Assembly (NCBI GenBank): GCA_015655335.1
Contig: JAATFF010000052.1
Span: forward strand, 1-37,712
Length of the DNA: 37,712 bases
Source: Lysobacterales bacterium
GTDB taxonomy: Bacteria > Pseudomonadota > Gammaproteobacteria > Xanthomonadales > Rhodanobacteraceae
Reading direction: 5' to 3'
Part shown: one piece after another, positions 8,813-18,994 of the stretch
Layout of the letters: every line of letters starts with the position of its first letter
How positions within the stretch are numbered: the stretch's first letter is position 1
Notes under the pieces: generated by a model
Seen by the model: only the letters and a program-made list of their open reading frames with translations
The model's database searches: none
Told to the model about the DNA's origin: nothing
Made by a program: the position numbers and the translations under genes

Positions 8813-10111
8813 CTAGGAATTTGCACGCGCGGCGGACATGGCCGCGCGACGTTGCCATAGATAGATAGGCCATCCCGCCAGAAGTAAAACAGCACCCCAC
8901 GACAGCGCTTCCCGGCCGGTGCCGATCAGGGCCCAGACACTGAAGGCAAGCGCGCCGACGGCGACCAGTCGGCGCCACGCACCAGCAGCCTTATCGATGC
9001 GCCACCACGCGAGCACAGTGACCAGATAGGGAAGCAGTGTCGCCGCCGTGGATAGCAAAATGGTGAAGGTGAAGAGCCCGACCAGCGTGCGGCTGTAATT
9101 GGAGGCAATCAGCGCGCTGGCCAGGATGCTGCTGATCAGCAAACCGATCCATGGCGTGCCGCGCTTGTCCAGGCGGGCGAAGGGCTTTGGAAACAAACCA
9201 TCCTGAGCAGCGGCCAGGGTAGTCTGCGCCTGCAGCAGCACCCATCCATTAAGCGCGCCGAAGCACGAAATAGTGGCGACGACGCCAATGGCGAAACCTG
9301 CTGCGTTACCCCATACCCGTCGCGCGGCATCGGCCATTGGCGCTGCCGATGCGTGCAGTACGTCTGCCGGAAGCATGCCCACAACTACGGTGCACGCCAG
9401 CATGGTGGACAATCCTGCGATCGTCATGCCGATTACCGTGGCGCGCGGAACCGTGCGGTGTGGATCATTCACGACATCGGTGGGTACGGTTGCCGTCTCC
9501 AGGCCGAGGAAGGCCCACAGCGTAAGTGCCGCGACCGACGTGGTGGCACTGATCAACGGCAACCCGGTGGGATTGAACGGCGTGAACGCGCTCAGATGAA
9601 CCCAACCCAATCCCAGCAGGCCAAACACCACTAGCGGAACAAGTTTGAGCAGCGTCGTAACGATGGCGGTGCGGCCCGCTTCACGCACGCCAGCCAGACT
9701 GATGGCGGTGCAAAACCACAACGCACCCAGCGCGCACAGTGCGCTACGTAGCGGCGTGGCGGTCGCCGTAGGCCACACGGCACTCAGGCTGCCGGCAAAT
9801 GCCACTGCAATAGCCGCGTTCGCGGACCACACGCAGACCCAATAGCTCCACGCCACCACAAAACCAACGCGATCACCGAATGCACGACGTGCATACGCAT
9901 AAGCGCCACCATGGTTGCTCACGATTTGCGCCAGCCACGCGTATACCAAGGCCAGCATCAACGCGCCGCCCAGGCTCAGCCCCCAACCGAGCAGGCTTGC
10001 GGCACCGTAGGGGGCGAGCGCCGCGGGTAACACAAACACACCCGATCCAATGATGTTGCCGATGACCAGCGCGATCAGCATCCATTGCCCGAGCGGTCGC
10101 GAAGCGCTCAT
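8813..10111 (-). CDS. APC superfamily amino acid/amine permease
   Basis: This is a 432-aa integral inner-membrane protein with about 12 hydrophobic helices. Helix 1 contains the broken-helix motif GNIIGSGVF of the amino acid-polyamine-organocation (APC) superfamily, close to the AdiC/PotE branch. Its start codon overlaps the stop of the Rieske oxygenase gene upstream (ATGA), so the two are probably made together. The transported molecule may therefore be the oxygenase's substrate, plausibly a quaternary or methylated amine or a betaine; this is inference. Its 3' end faces the GH31 gene with about 60 bp between stops, and I see no strong terminator there. Confidence 0.88.
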   Translation of the reverse strand: MSASRPLGQWMLIALVIGNIIGSGVFVLPAALAPYGAASLLGWGLSLGGALMLALVYAWLAQIVSNHGGAYAYARRAFGDRVGFVVAWSYWVCVWSANAAIAVAFAGSLSAVWPTATATPLRSALCALGALWFCTAISLAGVREAGRTAIVTTLLKLVPLVVFGLLGLGWVHLSAFTPFNPTGLPLISATTSVAALTLWAFLGLETATVPTDVVNDPHRTVPRATVIGMTIAGLSTMLACTVVVGMLPADVLHASAAPMADAARRVWGNAAGFAIGVVATISCFGALNGWVLLQAQTTLAAAQDGLFPKPFARLDKRGTPWIGLLISSILASALIASNYSRTLVGLFTFTILLSTAATLLPYLVTVLAWWRIDKAAGAWRRLVAVGALAFSVWALIGTGREALSWGAVLLLAGWPIYLWQRRAAMSAARANS

Positions 10112-11196
10112 GCGTTGGCAAGCGCATGGCGGTAAGCGCGGCGCACGATCTCATGGAAGTGATGCACGGCGTTCTCGCGCAGCGGATTCAATCGCCCAGC
10201 TTCGTATGAACCGGAGGCCAGTCCGCGCTGTACGTCTTGGCAGATCGTTACGTCTTCGTCCTGAACTTCATCGCTGAACTCGATATCTTTCGCGCGCCGC
10301 GCCTGCACTTCGGGGCTATTGTCCGGTGCGTAATAGAAATCGAACTCCACTCGGCAACGATCCACTCCCCGCGGCAGCACGCGATTGGTCTGCAAGCGGC
10401 CGGGCAGGATGTTGAGCATCGCGTTCGGATAGAGGAAGTAGTAGAGCGCCTCGCCGCGGCCGTAAAGATCATCGCCGCTTTCCAATGGACTGAACTGGAA
10501 CGAATACCATTCGGCCGTTTCGGTGATATAGCTGCGATAGTCGAGCAAACTGTTCAGGCTAGGATGGATGTGCGGTACGTGATAGCCCTCCAGGTAATTG
10601 TCCACGTAAACCTTCCAATTGCAGGCCACGTCGTAGCTGGCACGATGGTGGAATTCATAGCCTTCCAACGAGCGATGCGCACCTAGTCGCGCGTCGATGC
10701 CAGCAACAAAATCGTCGAACGGCGGCACGTCGCCTATGGCGACGAAGACCAGGCCCTGCCATACCTGCACGCGAACCTCGGGAAGGCGCACATCGGCCGG
10801 ATTGAAATCGGGTGTGCGGCCCATTTCCGGTGCGCCGCGAAGCACGCCGTCCAATCCGTAAGTCCAGCCGTGATAACGACAACGCAGCGACTGCGCACCG
10901 CGCCCGTCGCAACTGGCGATAGGACCCGCGCGATGCCGGCACACGTTATGGAAAGCGCGAATACTGGATTCGTCGCTGCGCACGACCAACAACGGTAGGC
11001 CGGCGATCTCGGTCACCACGTGATCGCCCACTCCAGCCAACTGGGATTGATGGCACACCAGTTGCCAGCTGCGCGCGAAGATCGCCGAAGCATCGAGTGC
11101 GGACATGCGCGGATCTGTGTAGAAACGGGCCGGCAGCGTCAGTGCGCGATCGAGCTGTTGCGAAACAAGAGCATCGGGAGAAAGTAGTTCGGTCAT
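10108..11196 (-). CDS. Rieske non-heme iron oxygenase, alpha subunit (choline monooxygenase / betaine demethylase-like)
   Basis: This is a 362-aa protein. The Rieske [2Fe-2S] ligands are C86-x-H88 and C106-x2-H109 (CRHRAG and CRYHGW). The mononuclear iron site is visible as DNYLEGYHVPHIH, with D199, H206 and H211. Length and motifs fit the choline-monooxygenase / glycine-betaine or stachydrine demethylase branch, which oxidises N-methyl groups. No ferredoxin reductase lies in the window, so the electron donor must come from elsewhere. I chose ATG 11196 by its family-like N-terminus; an in-frame ATG at 11232 exists, and neither has a strong ribosome site. The frame stays open further upstream, antisense to the GH16 gene, but that extension is not protein-like. 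The stop overlaps the permease start. Confidence 0.88.
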   Translation of the reverse strand: MTELLSPDALVSQQLDRALTLPARFYTDPRMSALDASAIFARSWQLVCHQSQLAGVGDHVVTEIAGLPLLVVRSDESSIRAFHNVCRHRAGPIASCDGRGAQSLRCRYHGWTYGLDGVLRGAPEMGRTPDFNPADVRLPEVRVQVWQGLVFVAIGDVPPFDDFVAGIDARLGAHRSLEGYEFHHRASYDVACNWKVYVDNYLEGYHVPHIHPSLNSLLDYRSYITETAEWYSFQFSPLESGDDLYGRGEALYYFLYPNAMLNILPGRLQTNRVLPRGVDRCRVEFDFYYAPDNSPEVQARRAKDIEFSDEVQDEDVTICQDVQRGLASGSYEAGRLNPLRENAVHHFHEIVRRAYRHALANA

Positions 11197-11387
11197 GGCG
11201 ATGTTTCGCGGTGGCGATGGCCGAGTATTCATCGAACGAAGGGCGATGGATAGCGGTTTTTGCGCGCAGCGAGAACTTCGGGCGCCGTCGGTGCGAGGCG
11301 CCTCATCGGGCGTGACTAAAGGTATCGGCCGGCCGAGACAGACGGCGTTGTAGCCGGCTCCAGGCCAGTACGGCATGAATGGGAGTG

Positions 11388-12401
11388 CTATTTGGAAACG
11401 ACAGCCGTTGGTTTTGCAGTGTCCGCGGCCATTTCCGACGGAGCCTGAACCTTCTTGCCTGAACTGGGGCGAGTCCACACGGCCACATAATCCACGACCA
11501 TGGCGTGCCCCGGCTCGGTTTCCGCTGTTGGCGTCTGCTTCCAGCCGGCCATCACAAACGAAAAGCCGCCACCCATCGCCACGTCCAGCAACAGAAAGTA
11601 GCCGCGCTGCTGTGTGAGATCGCGCCAGGTTTCCGCGGGGAGCTGATTTTCCGCCACCTGATTGACCAGCTGTCCATCGACGAACCAGCGCAATTGTTCC
11701 GGCGTAACGCTGCGATTCCACTCGAATGTGAAGGTATGCGGACCTGCGGTACACGCCTCGTGCGGGCAGGGCAGGCGACTGCCAATGCCGATGGGTTCGC
11801 CGCAAGGGCCGCCCGGATTGACGCCGCAGTGAAGAATGCCCCACACGGCGTCGAGTCCGTTGACGCTTTCCATGATGTCGAATTCGCCGGAGTGCGGCCA
11901 CGCCATCGTCGTGCGGTAATTGCTGCCAAGCGCCCAGAACGCGGGCCAGTAACCCAGCGCGTGGGGGCCGGTCACATCAGGCATCTGAACGCGTGCTTCC
12001 ATGCGCAGCATGCCGCCGTCCGGAGCGGTGAAATCGTCGCGAATGGTTTCAATGCGCCCGGACGTCCACTGCCCGTTGGCGTCCCGCTGAGGGACGATCA
12101 GTAAATGACCTTTGCCATCCAGATGAATATTGGTGGGGTCGTTCGTATAGTTTTCGATTTCGGACGTACCCCAGTTCACCGGGCCGTTCGGGTAGGAGTG
12201 TCCGGTATCGATATGCCAGTAGCTGGCCGAAGGCAGCGATCCCGCAGGCCCCGAAAAATTGTCGCCCCATTGCAGCTCCCAGCCAGCTGGCGTGGGGATG
12301 TCGACGGCAAATGCGGGGGTGGCGACGCTCATCAAGCCAGCTAGCACGGGAACCCCTGCTGTGACAGCGATGGTGCGGATGATGCTTTTCTTAATCTGCA
12401 T
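11388..12401 (-). CDS. Secreted GH16 family glycoside hydrolase (beta-glucanase-like)
   Basis: This is a 337-aa protein. A signal peptide ends near residue 32 (ATPAFA). The catalytic signature GEFDIME is at residues 172-178, giving nucleophile E173, D175 and acid/base E178 as in laminarinases and lichenases of GH16. Typical flanking blocks are present (GYWPAFWALG, WPHSGEFDIME, HTFTFEWN, FVDG). It should hydrolyse beta-1,3- or beta-1,3/1,4-glucan outside the cytoplasm; the exact polymer is not readable. The C-terminal 25 residues after the beta-sandwich are Lys/Pro/Ala-rich and of unknown use. It sits downstream of the phosphodiesterase gene on the same strand with a 147-bp gap. Confidence 0.9.
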   Translation of the reverse strand: MQIKKSIIRTIAVTAGVPVLAGLMSVATPAFAVDIPTPAGWELQWGDNFSGPAGSLPSASYWHIDTGHSYPNGPVNWGTSEIENYTNDPTNIHLDGKGHLLIVPQRDANGQWTSGRIETIRDDFTAPDGGMLRMEARVQMPDVTGPHALGYWPAFWALGSNYRTTMAWPHSGEFDIMESVNGLDAVWGILHCGVNPGGPCGEPIGIGSRLPCPHEACTAGPHTFTFEWNRSVTPEQLRWFVDGQLVNQVAENQLPAETWRDLTQQRGYFLLLDVAMGGGFSFVMAGWKQTPTAETEPGHAMVVDYVAVWTRPSSGKKVQAPSEMAADTAKPTAVVSK

Positions 12402-12548
12402 AAACTTCAGCTGTCACGGGCCATATCTGAGGCCAAATACATGAAACGGGGGAATTGCCCTGCGGTCATGTTTAATGTGTTCGGCCTCCAGAAGCAAATC
12501 TGTAGCTTCGGGATGCTTCGATTCGTCCTGCTTAGGCGCCTTCAGCAC

Positions 12549-13943
12549 TCAAGGCTGCAATGCATCGATAAGAGGCTGCTGCTGCGCCGCCGGCAAGGAT
12601 ACGCCGAGGATTTTTGCAATCGTAGGTGCTACCTGCAGGTTCGTTATGTGACCCAGATCGACGCCTGGACGAACATGTGCTCCGGACGCGATAAAAAGCG
12701 CTTCCATGTCAGGATCGGTGTTGAGATAGCCGTGCGCGCCGCGCGCGGGTGTTACATCTTGCTCCACCGGCTCTTCCGTGCCATCCATGAAGGCGTAGTT
12801 CGGCTTGGCGGTGAGATATAGGTCCGGTGCCTGATCGGTCGACGACGACGATGGAATGCCGAACTTTTGCGCTTCCTCATTGGTATAGACCGCAGCGACA
12901 CCGGGCAGGTGCTCGAAGTACGTCTTCAACTTTGGTAGCAGCGCCGTCCGCTTCGCAGCATCGTGAATGTATAGCGACGCTTCGCCGCCTTCAGGCTGAA
13001 TCCAGACGTTGCCCCGATAACGTCCATCGCGCATGCGCAATAGCCCTTGCCGGACCAGGGCTGCGTTCGGCCGGATGATATGGGTGTAGTTCGCGAAGCC
13101 GTGATCGGAGGCGACGATAAAGGTGATGCGATCCAGCACGCCGGCCTGGCGCGCCGCATCGATCAGTCGCGCTATGCACGCGTCCGCATAAGCAAAAGCC
13201 GAGTAGGCCGCCGGCGAGAGCGCACCGTACTGGTGTTGCAGCGTGTCTGTCTGAAGCAGATGAAAGAGCAGCAGATTGGGCGTGTGTCGCGTCAGGATGT
13301 CGATCGCGGCATCGGTCCAGATTTCATCCCGCCACGCGGGGCTGCTGTTTTCTCCGAAGGTGGCGATTTCGTTCGGTGTGGCAAGTCCCTGCGCGATCAG
13401 GTCACGGGCGATAGGGCTGTCGACGCTCGGCATTTCGGCAAACTGCCAGCGCACGTTGCGCGCGCCAAAAATGGCGACCCAATCCACCTGGCCTGTCGTC
13501 ATTCCCTTGTCTGCCAGGGCGTCATAGAGCGTGCGTGCGTGCACAAGTTCGTCTTTGGGCACCCAGGGTTTTACGTCGATCGCGCTACCGTCGGAAGGAA
13601 AGGTAAGAAGGCCGTTGAACAGTACGTGATGCTCGCTCGCGTTCACACCGCTGATCAGGGCCGTGTGATTGGGCCAGGTGATGGCGGGATTGATCGGTAG
13701 CATGGCTTCAGCGTGAGCGCCGTTTGCCTGCAGCCTGCGCAAGGTAGGCATCGGTAGTCGTGGGTCGTGGAGCGCCCGTGCCGGGAAGCCATCAATGGTG
13801 ATGAGGACGACAATCGGCCCTTGTTTGGCTGCGGTGCCGTCGTTGGAGGCGTAAGGTGCGTTTGTATCGGGCTGGGCGCGCAAACGTGTGGATCCGGTCA
13901 GCACAGTGACAATGATGGCGATGACGGCAACGATTTTTCGCAT
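12549..13943 (-). CDS. Secreted nucleotide pyrophosphatase/phosphodiesterase, alkaline phosphatase superfamily
   Basis: This is a 464-aa protein with an N-terminal signal peptide (about residues 1-23). Metal-site and nucleophile motifs of the NPP/autotaxin family are present: ITIDG with D51, NPAITWPNH with T89 as nucleophile, QTDTLQHQ with D233 and H237, and SDHGF with D280 and H281. A late GAHGY supplies another metal histidine. It should be a periplasmic zinc enzyme hydrolysing phosphodiester or pyrophosphate bonds of nucleotides or similar esters; substrate unassigned. The Shine-Dalgarno is weak. It is divergent from the chaA-like gene. Confidence 0.87.
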   Translation of the reverse strand: MRKIVAVIAIIVTVLTGSTRLRAQPDTNAPYASNDGTAAKQGPIVVLITIDGFPARALHDPRLPMPTLRRLQANGAHAEAMLPINPAITWPNHTALISGVNASEHHVLFNGLLTFPSDGSAIDVKPWVPKDELVHARTLYDALADKGMTTGQVDWVAIFGARNVRWQFAEMPSVDSPIARDLIAQGLATPNEIATFGENSSPAWRDEIWTDAAIDILTRHTPNLLLFHLLQTDTLQHQYGALSPAAYSAFAYADACIARLIDAARQAGVLDRITFIVASDHGFANYTHIIRPNAALVRQGLLRMRDGRYRGNVWIQPEGGEASLYIHDAAKRTALLPKLKTYFEHLPGVAAVYTNEEAQKFGIPSSSSTDQAPDLYLTAKPNYAFMDGTEEPVEQDVTPARGAHGYLNTDPDMEALFIASGAHVRPGVDLGHITNLQVAPTIAKILGVSLPAAQQQPLIDALQP

Positions 13944-14050
13944 GGCATTCTCTGGTACTACGGTGCGCGTAGCGTCGAATGGAGCAGCTTCGCATTTTTT
14001 TGTCGCCAGTCACAATCTTCGGCGCATGCCCTGATGTCAAAAAAGCCGCT

Positions 14051-14079
14051 TTGACACGGCCCGGCGCTCTGTTTACCCT
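14051..14079 (+). promoter_or_regulatory. Candidate sigma70 promoter of the chaA-like gene
   Basis: TTGACA (14051-14056), a perfect -35 hexamer, is followed after exactly 17 bp by TACCCT (14074-14079), a weak -10. It lies about 74 nt upstream of the chaA-like ATG. The -35 overlaps the right arm of a small inverted repeat (GTCAAA 14036-14041 / TTTGAC 14050-14055), which could be an operator. Based on consensus matching only. Confidence 0.4.
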
Positions 14080-14152
14080 TGCTATCGCAACCCAACACGC
14101 TTCGGGCCAGTAGTTTCCTGTAACGATTCGCTACACGCGACGGGGGAATGCC

Positions 14153-15271
14153 ATGCAGATGACTGGCGTGTCGGCGCTGATACGCACCGAGCGGTTTCTT
14201 GCACTCAGCCTAATCACGACGATCGTCTTCGTTATATACGGCGATGCATTATTGAGCGACTTGTCCAGCCCTTATCGGCTTGTCCTGATCTTTTTTTGGT
14301 TGTTTTTCGTGGTACTGAGTTCCGCATTGGCCGTTGTAAGACATGCCGAGCATCTCGCGGAACGATTCGGCGAACCTTATGGCACGCTGATTCTCACGCT
14401 TTGCATTACGTCAATCGAAGTCGTCAGCATCACGGCGATTATGTTGCATGGAGCGAATAACCCGACATTGGCGCGTGACACATTGTTCGCGGTGACCATG
14501 ATTGTTCTCAACGGCATGGTCGGACTTTCCCTGCTACTGGGAGGTTGGCGATATCGCGAGCAGCATTACAACCTTCATGGTGCGAACACTTACCTTGGCG
14601 TGATCATTCCCCTGGGCGTGCTGTGCCTGGTGCTGCCGGATTTCACTGTTACAACATCGGGCCCAACGCTTTCCTATGCACAGAAGATGTTCGTAGCAGT
14701 GATATCGCTTGTGCTCTATATCGCTTTTCTATTCATGCAAACGAGTAGGCACCGCGCTTATTTCACCGCACAGCCGAGCGGTACCGAATTGCACGTCGCG
14801 CCAGCTCGGTCCGGCGATACGCCTGTTTCGCGGCATGTCGTATTGCTGGTTATTTATATGGCCCTGGTCGTGTATCTGGCCGAGAAGTTGGCGCCGCCTG
14901 TCGATTATGTGGTTGAAACGATGGGCAAGCCCGCGGCGCTGGCGGGCCTGACGATGGCGGTCTTGGTGGCCACTCCGGAAATCATCGGAGCGGTGCGTGC
15001 CGCCGGACGCAACAACTTGCAGCGGTCCATGAATATCTTTCTCGGGTCTGTGCTCTCGACTATTGGGCTCACTATTCCCGCGATCATCGTCATCAGCGAG
15101 CTGACCCAGCATCCCATCAGGTTGGGACTGGAACACACTGACCTGCTTCTTTTCGTGTTGACACTGGCCTTGTGCATGGTCACATTTTCCAGCGGGCGCA
15201 CAAACGTACTTCAAGGTGGCGTGCACCTGATTCTGTTTATTTCTTATCTGTTTCTGATTTTTCAGGGGTAG
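14153..15271 (+). CDS. chaA: ChaA-type calcium/proton (sodium/proton) antiporter
   Basis: This is a 372-aa inner-membrane protein of the CaCA superfamily with about 11 hydrophobic helices. The first half has the ChaA hallmark AERFGEPYGTLILTLCITSIEV. The second alpha-repeat is ALAGLTMAVLVATPEIIGAV, in which glutamates line the ion path. ChaA exchanges cytoplasmic Ca2+, Na+ or K+ for protons and helps in alkaline or salt stress. The ATG at 14153 follows a purine-rich GGGGGAATG stretch. It stands alone, divergent from the phosphodiesterase gene and convergent with the CPBP gene, with only about 14 bp between the two stops. Confidence 0.88.
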   Translation: MQMTGVSALIRTERFLALSLITTIVFVIYGDALLSDLSSPYRLVLIFFWLFFVVLSSALAVVRHAEHLAERFGEPYGTLILTLCITSIEVVSITAIMLHGANNPTLARDTLFAVTMIVLNGMVGLSLLLGGWRYREQHYNLHGANTYLGVIIPLGVLCLVLPDFTVTTSGPTLSYAQKMFVAVISLVLYIAFLFMQTSRHRAYFTAQPSGTELHVAPARSGDTPVSRHVVLLVIYMALVVYLAEKLAPPVDYVVETMGKPAALAGLTMAVLVATPEIIGAVRAAGRNNLQRSMNIFLGSVLSTIGLTIPAIIVISELTQHPIRLGLEHTDLLLFVLTLALCMVTFSSGRTNVLQGGVHLILFISYLFLIFQG

Positions 15272-15285
15272 GGAAGACAACTTCC

Positions 15286-16119
15286 TTACTCGCGAGCCGG
15301 CAGCATCGATGGCCGTCGATAGCAGCGCGTCGTCACCGCCACAATGGTTGCCACGAGCAAGGTAATCAGGCAATAACCGATGAAGCCTCGTTCGTCGCGT
15401 TGCGGGGTGCGATCGATCAGGTTGTACAAGTTGAAGCTGAAATTGCTACCTGTGTGGAAGAGCAACGCCACCAGGATGCTCTTTCGATTGTTCTCATAAC
15501 CCCAGACGATGAGTACGCGCAACGCAACAGTAAACAGCACGAATGCCCAGAACGGCATGAACGACTGCGTCAGTCCGACGATGAAAAAGAGCGGGATGTG
15601 CCAACAACCCCAGATCACGCCCAACATCACCGCGGCGGGAAGCAGCCCTCGTCCCTGCTGCAATCGGTCGATCGCGTAAGCCCAACCGAATTCCTCATTG
15701 ACCGAACCGCCGATCAAAAGCAATTCCGCATACAACAGAGGAAACCGCGCCAGCGGCACAAGCACTGCAAACGACGGTCCGCCGTGGCTGGCAAGCCACC
15801 ACATGACGATGCCCGCCAGCACCGGCATCAGTAGCAGGGCGGCAAGCAGATAGATCGGTCCGATGCGGTAGCGCAGGCAGCGGCCGGCGAACTCTTTGAC
15901 GGCGGCCCAACCGCCATCGCGATATACCGCGAGAAAAGCGCCGATAAAGGGTCCGAACGAGCCGGCAAATAAGCATATCAATTGCGTGGTGGGCGAAAGC
16001 GCGAGTACGCCATGAGTCGCCAGAACCGGAAACAACCACATGATCCAGGCGATGGCGAAGGCCACGACAAAGTAAAACCAGGTCGGTGTGCGAAAGACCG
16101 ATGATGCGTTAGCGTTCAA
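15286..16119 (-). CDS. CPBP family intramembrane protease homologue (TTG start)
   Basis: This is a 277-aa membrane protein with about eight helices. It carries the CPBP/Abi glutamate pair E142-E143 in NEEFGWAYA, then WGCWHIPLF with H174 and FHTGSNFSF with H222 and N226. These are the residues of the Rce1-like membrane metalloprotease site. The usual arginine of EExxxR is replaced (EEFGWA), so activity is uncertain. A TTG at 16119 is chosen as start because a perfect GGAGG (complement of 16125-16129) lies 5 nt upstream. The in-frame ATG at 16158 has no ribosome site and would place polar residues first. The role is unknown; relatives process peptides or act in bacteriocin immunity. Confidence 0.82.
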   Translation of the reverse strand: MNANASSVFRTPTWFYFVVAFAIAWIMWLFPVLATHGVLALSPTTQLICLFAGSFGPFIGAFLAVYRDGGWAAVKEFAGRCLRYRIGPIYLLAALLLMPVLAGIVMWWLASHGGPSFAVLVPLARFPLLYAELLLIGGSVNEEFGWAYAIDRLQQGRGLLPAAVMLGVIWGCWHIPLFFIVGLTQSFMPFWAFVLFTVALRVLIVWGYENNRKSILVALLFHTGSNFSFNLYNLIDRTPQRDERGFIGYCLITLLVATIVAVTTRCYRRPSMLPARE

Positions 16120-16201
16120 GGAAACCTCCGATAGCGTTTGGCAGATCGCTTGGCCCATCGCCCCGACATTCGCCGGAGTGACGGGAGTTTAGATGACGTG
16201 T

Positions 16202-17599
16202 TCAGTTCGGTTTTTCAGGCTGGGACGGCACGACGAGTTCTTCCTTATGAAGAATCCTGTCGTTGCTGCCGACAAAGTCCAACGCGTATTTGCCGGGGCG
16301 AAGATAGAGATCGCTCGACGGTATGCCCTGAGTGCTGCTGTACAAGGCGACTTGAGAAACGGAGACCGACAAAGGCACCTGTTCGAGCAGCATGCGATCC
16401 GCTGGCATCGCATCCGGTCCTTCATCGCTGTAACGGGCTTCGACCAGGCATGGGTAGCGTTCACCGCAATGACCGGCGTCGATCCGCTGCGCCCGTCGCA
16501 AGCCCCCCAGGGCTAGCCATGTGGGGCGCCCACGCACAATCTTTTCCGGCGGGAAAAACACACTGACGTCATAACCCGCGCGTAGCGACCACGGTTTGCC
16601 GGCCGCGCTGACGAATACGATCGGTGCATCCGGCTGCAGCTTCTTCATGATGGCGACGTAGTAGGGATGATCGTCGCGTTCCGAAGGATGCGGATACATC
16701 ATGGTTTGCTCGACCGAAAGCATGGGCGCTTGGGTCAGCTTGTATAGATGTTCGACCATGGATGTGCCGCCCAGATAGGCGCCCGACTTGACGATGTGTT
16801 CGTAACCGGCGTTGATCACCAGTCGCGCGTGGGGATCGTGCTCGAACACTTGCTCATAGATGTGGCGCGCCTGCTCGGCTTCGCGCGCGTCGCCGCTCGC
16901 GTTGCTGGACGTTGCTTCGTAGGCAACGACCTTGAAGCCGAGCTTGAGTGCGGTACGCACCATTTCAGCGTAGATCGGTTCTTCCGTGTAGAAGCCGCTG
17001 TTATCGGTTGCGTAACCGCGCGATGCGAGTCCGGTATCGCCTTGAACCAGTGTTTCGGCCGCAAAATAGTTGAAGCCTTCCTCATGCAACGCACTCAACA
17101 ACTGCACCGTGAGGCTGCGGGTGAGCGCGATATTGTGGGCTTCGTTGAAAAGCACGATACGGTAATTCTTTGCCAGTTGAGGGATGGCTGTTACAGCGGG
17201 TCGCGCCGTGTAGTTTCCATCGGCCAAGGGCGACGGACTGTCGTCCTGCTGCGGCGGCTGCGCAATCGAGAAGCTCTTCATGGCATCGACGTAGTCCCCA
17301 AGAAAACTCTGGTACCAACTGATGTACTGACCGAAGATCAATCGGAACGCTGGCGAGTTGTCGCTCGCATACGCCTGGCGCATCACCATGTACTGGCCGA
17401 GCAACCCCTTGTTGGCCTGGGCCTCGGCCATGATCTTCTCGGATTTCGTCGCTGCGGTCGCTTGAAGTGCTTGCCATTCAGCAGCCGATTGGGCATAGCT
17501 TGCCGTCGCTGCGCAGACGAGCCACAGCGTACATGTGCTCGTGACGGCAACCCGGCAGCGTGCAGACAACGGTTTTCCTCGGCGGTATCGCCTTGTCAT
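16202..17599 (-). CDS. Secreted EreA/ChaN-like protein of unknown function
   Basis: This is a 465-aa protein with a twin-arginine-rich start and a signal peptide ending near ASYAQ (residue 37). The central region contains FNEAHN (E153, H155), then FAAETL (E182) and INAGYEHI (H268). This spacing of Glu/His motifs recalls the ChaN / erythromycin esterase (EreA-like) fold, whose members are poorly characterised periplasmic hydrolase-like or heme-binding proteins. The first 130 residues are helical and have no recognised domain. The last 100 look like a beta-sandwich tail. The Shine-Dalgarno is weak. It is monocistronic between the CPBP gene and the formaldehyde genes. Assignment to the superfamily is from motif resemblance only. 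Confidence 0.72.
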   Translation of the reverse strand: MTRRYRRGKPLSARCRVAVTSTCTLWLVCAATASYAQSAAEWQALQATAATKSEKIMAEAQANKGLLGQYMVMRQAYASDNSPAFRLIFGQYISWYQSFLGDYVDAMKSFSIAQPPQQDDSPSPLADGNYTARPAVTAIPQLAKNYRIVLFNEAHNIALTRSLTVQLLSALHEEGFNYFAAETLVQGDTGLASRGYATDNSGFYTEEPIYAEMVRTALKLGFKVVAYEATSSNASGDAREAEQARHIYEQVFEHDPHARLVINAGYEHIVKSGAYLGGTSMVEHLYKLTQAPMLSVEQTMMYPHPSERDDHPYYVAIMKKLQPDAPIVFVSAAGKPWSLRAGYDVSVFFPPEKIVRGRPTWLALGGLRRAQRIDAGHCGERYPCLVEARYSDEGPDAMPADRMLLEQVPLSVSVSQVALYSSTQGIPSSDLYLRPGKYALDFVGSNDRILHKEELVVPSQPEKPN

Positions 17600-17862
17600 G
17601 GCCTGTGTCAGCGATCGATTTTCTTTGTGAGTTTCATTTCACTCGTCTGTCCTCAGGCTGAGCTGGAATAAAGGTCGATCTTTATATACGCGGGCATGAC
17701 TCGCCCCTCGGTGAAGGCCAGGTACACGCTACGCCCGATGCGTGTCTGTCCCAATAGCCACTTTTACGTTGCCGGATATAGCCATTTCCTTGCCGCCGGG
17801 TGTTTGCACTCCAACTGCGCATAGCCAATATTGATAATCTTCGGTTTTGGTCCAACGTTTAG

Positions 17863-18981
<1,119 letters not shown>

Positions 18982-18994
18982 TCGGGCGAGGATC

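Noticed and set aside
11197-11901. In-frame upstream extension of the Rieske oxygenase to about 597 codons
   Set aside because: The extra part is antisense-overlapping with or internal to the GH16 gene region, is Arg-rich and low in domain-like sequence, and the oxygenase already has full length from 11196.
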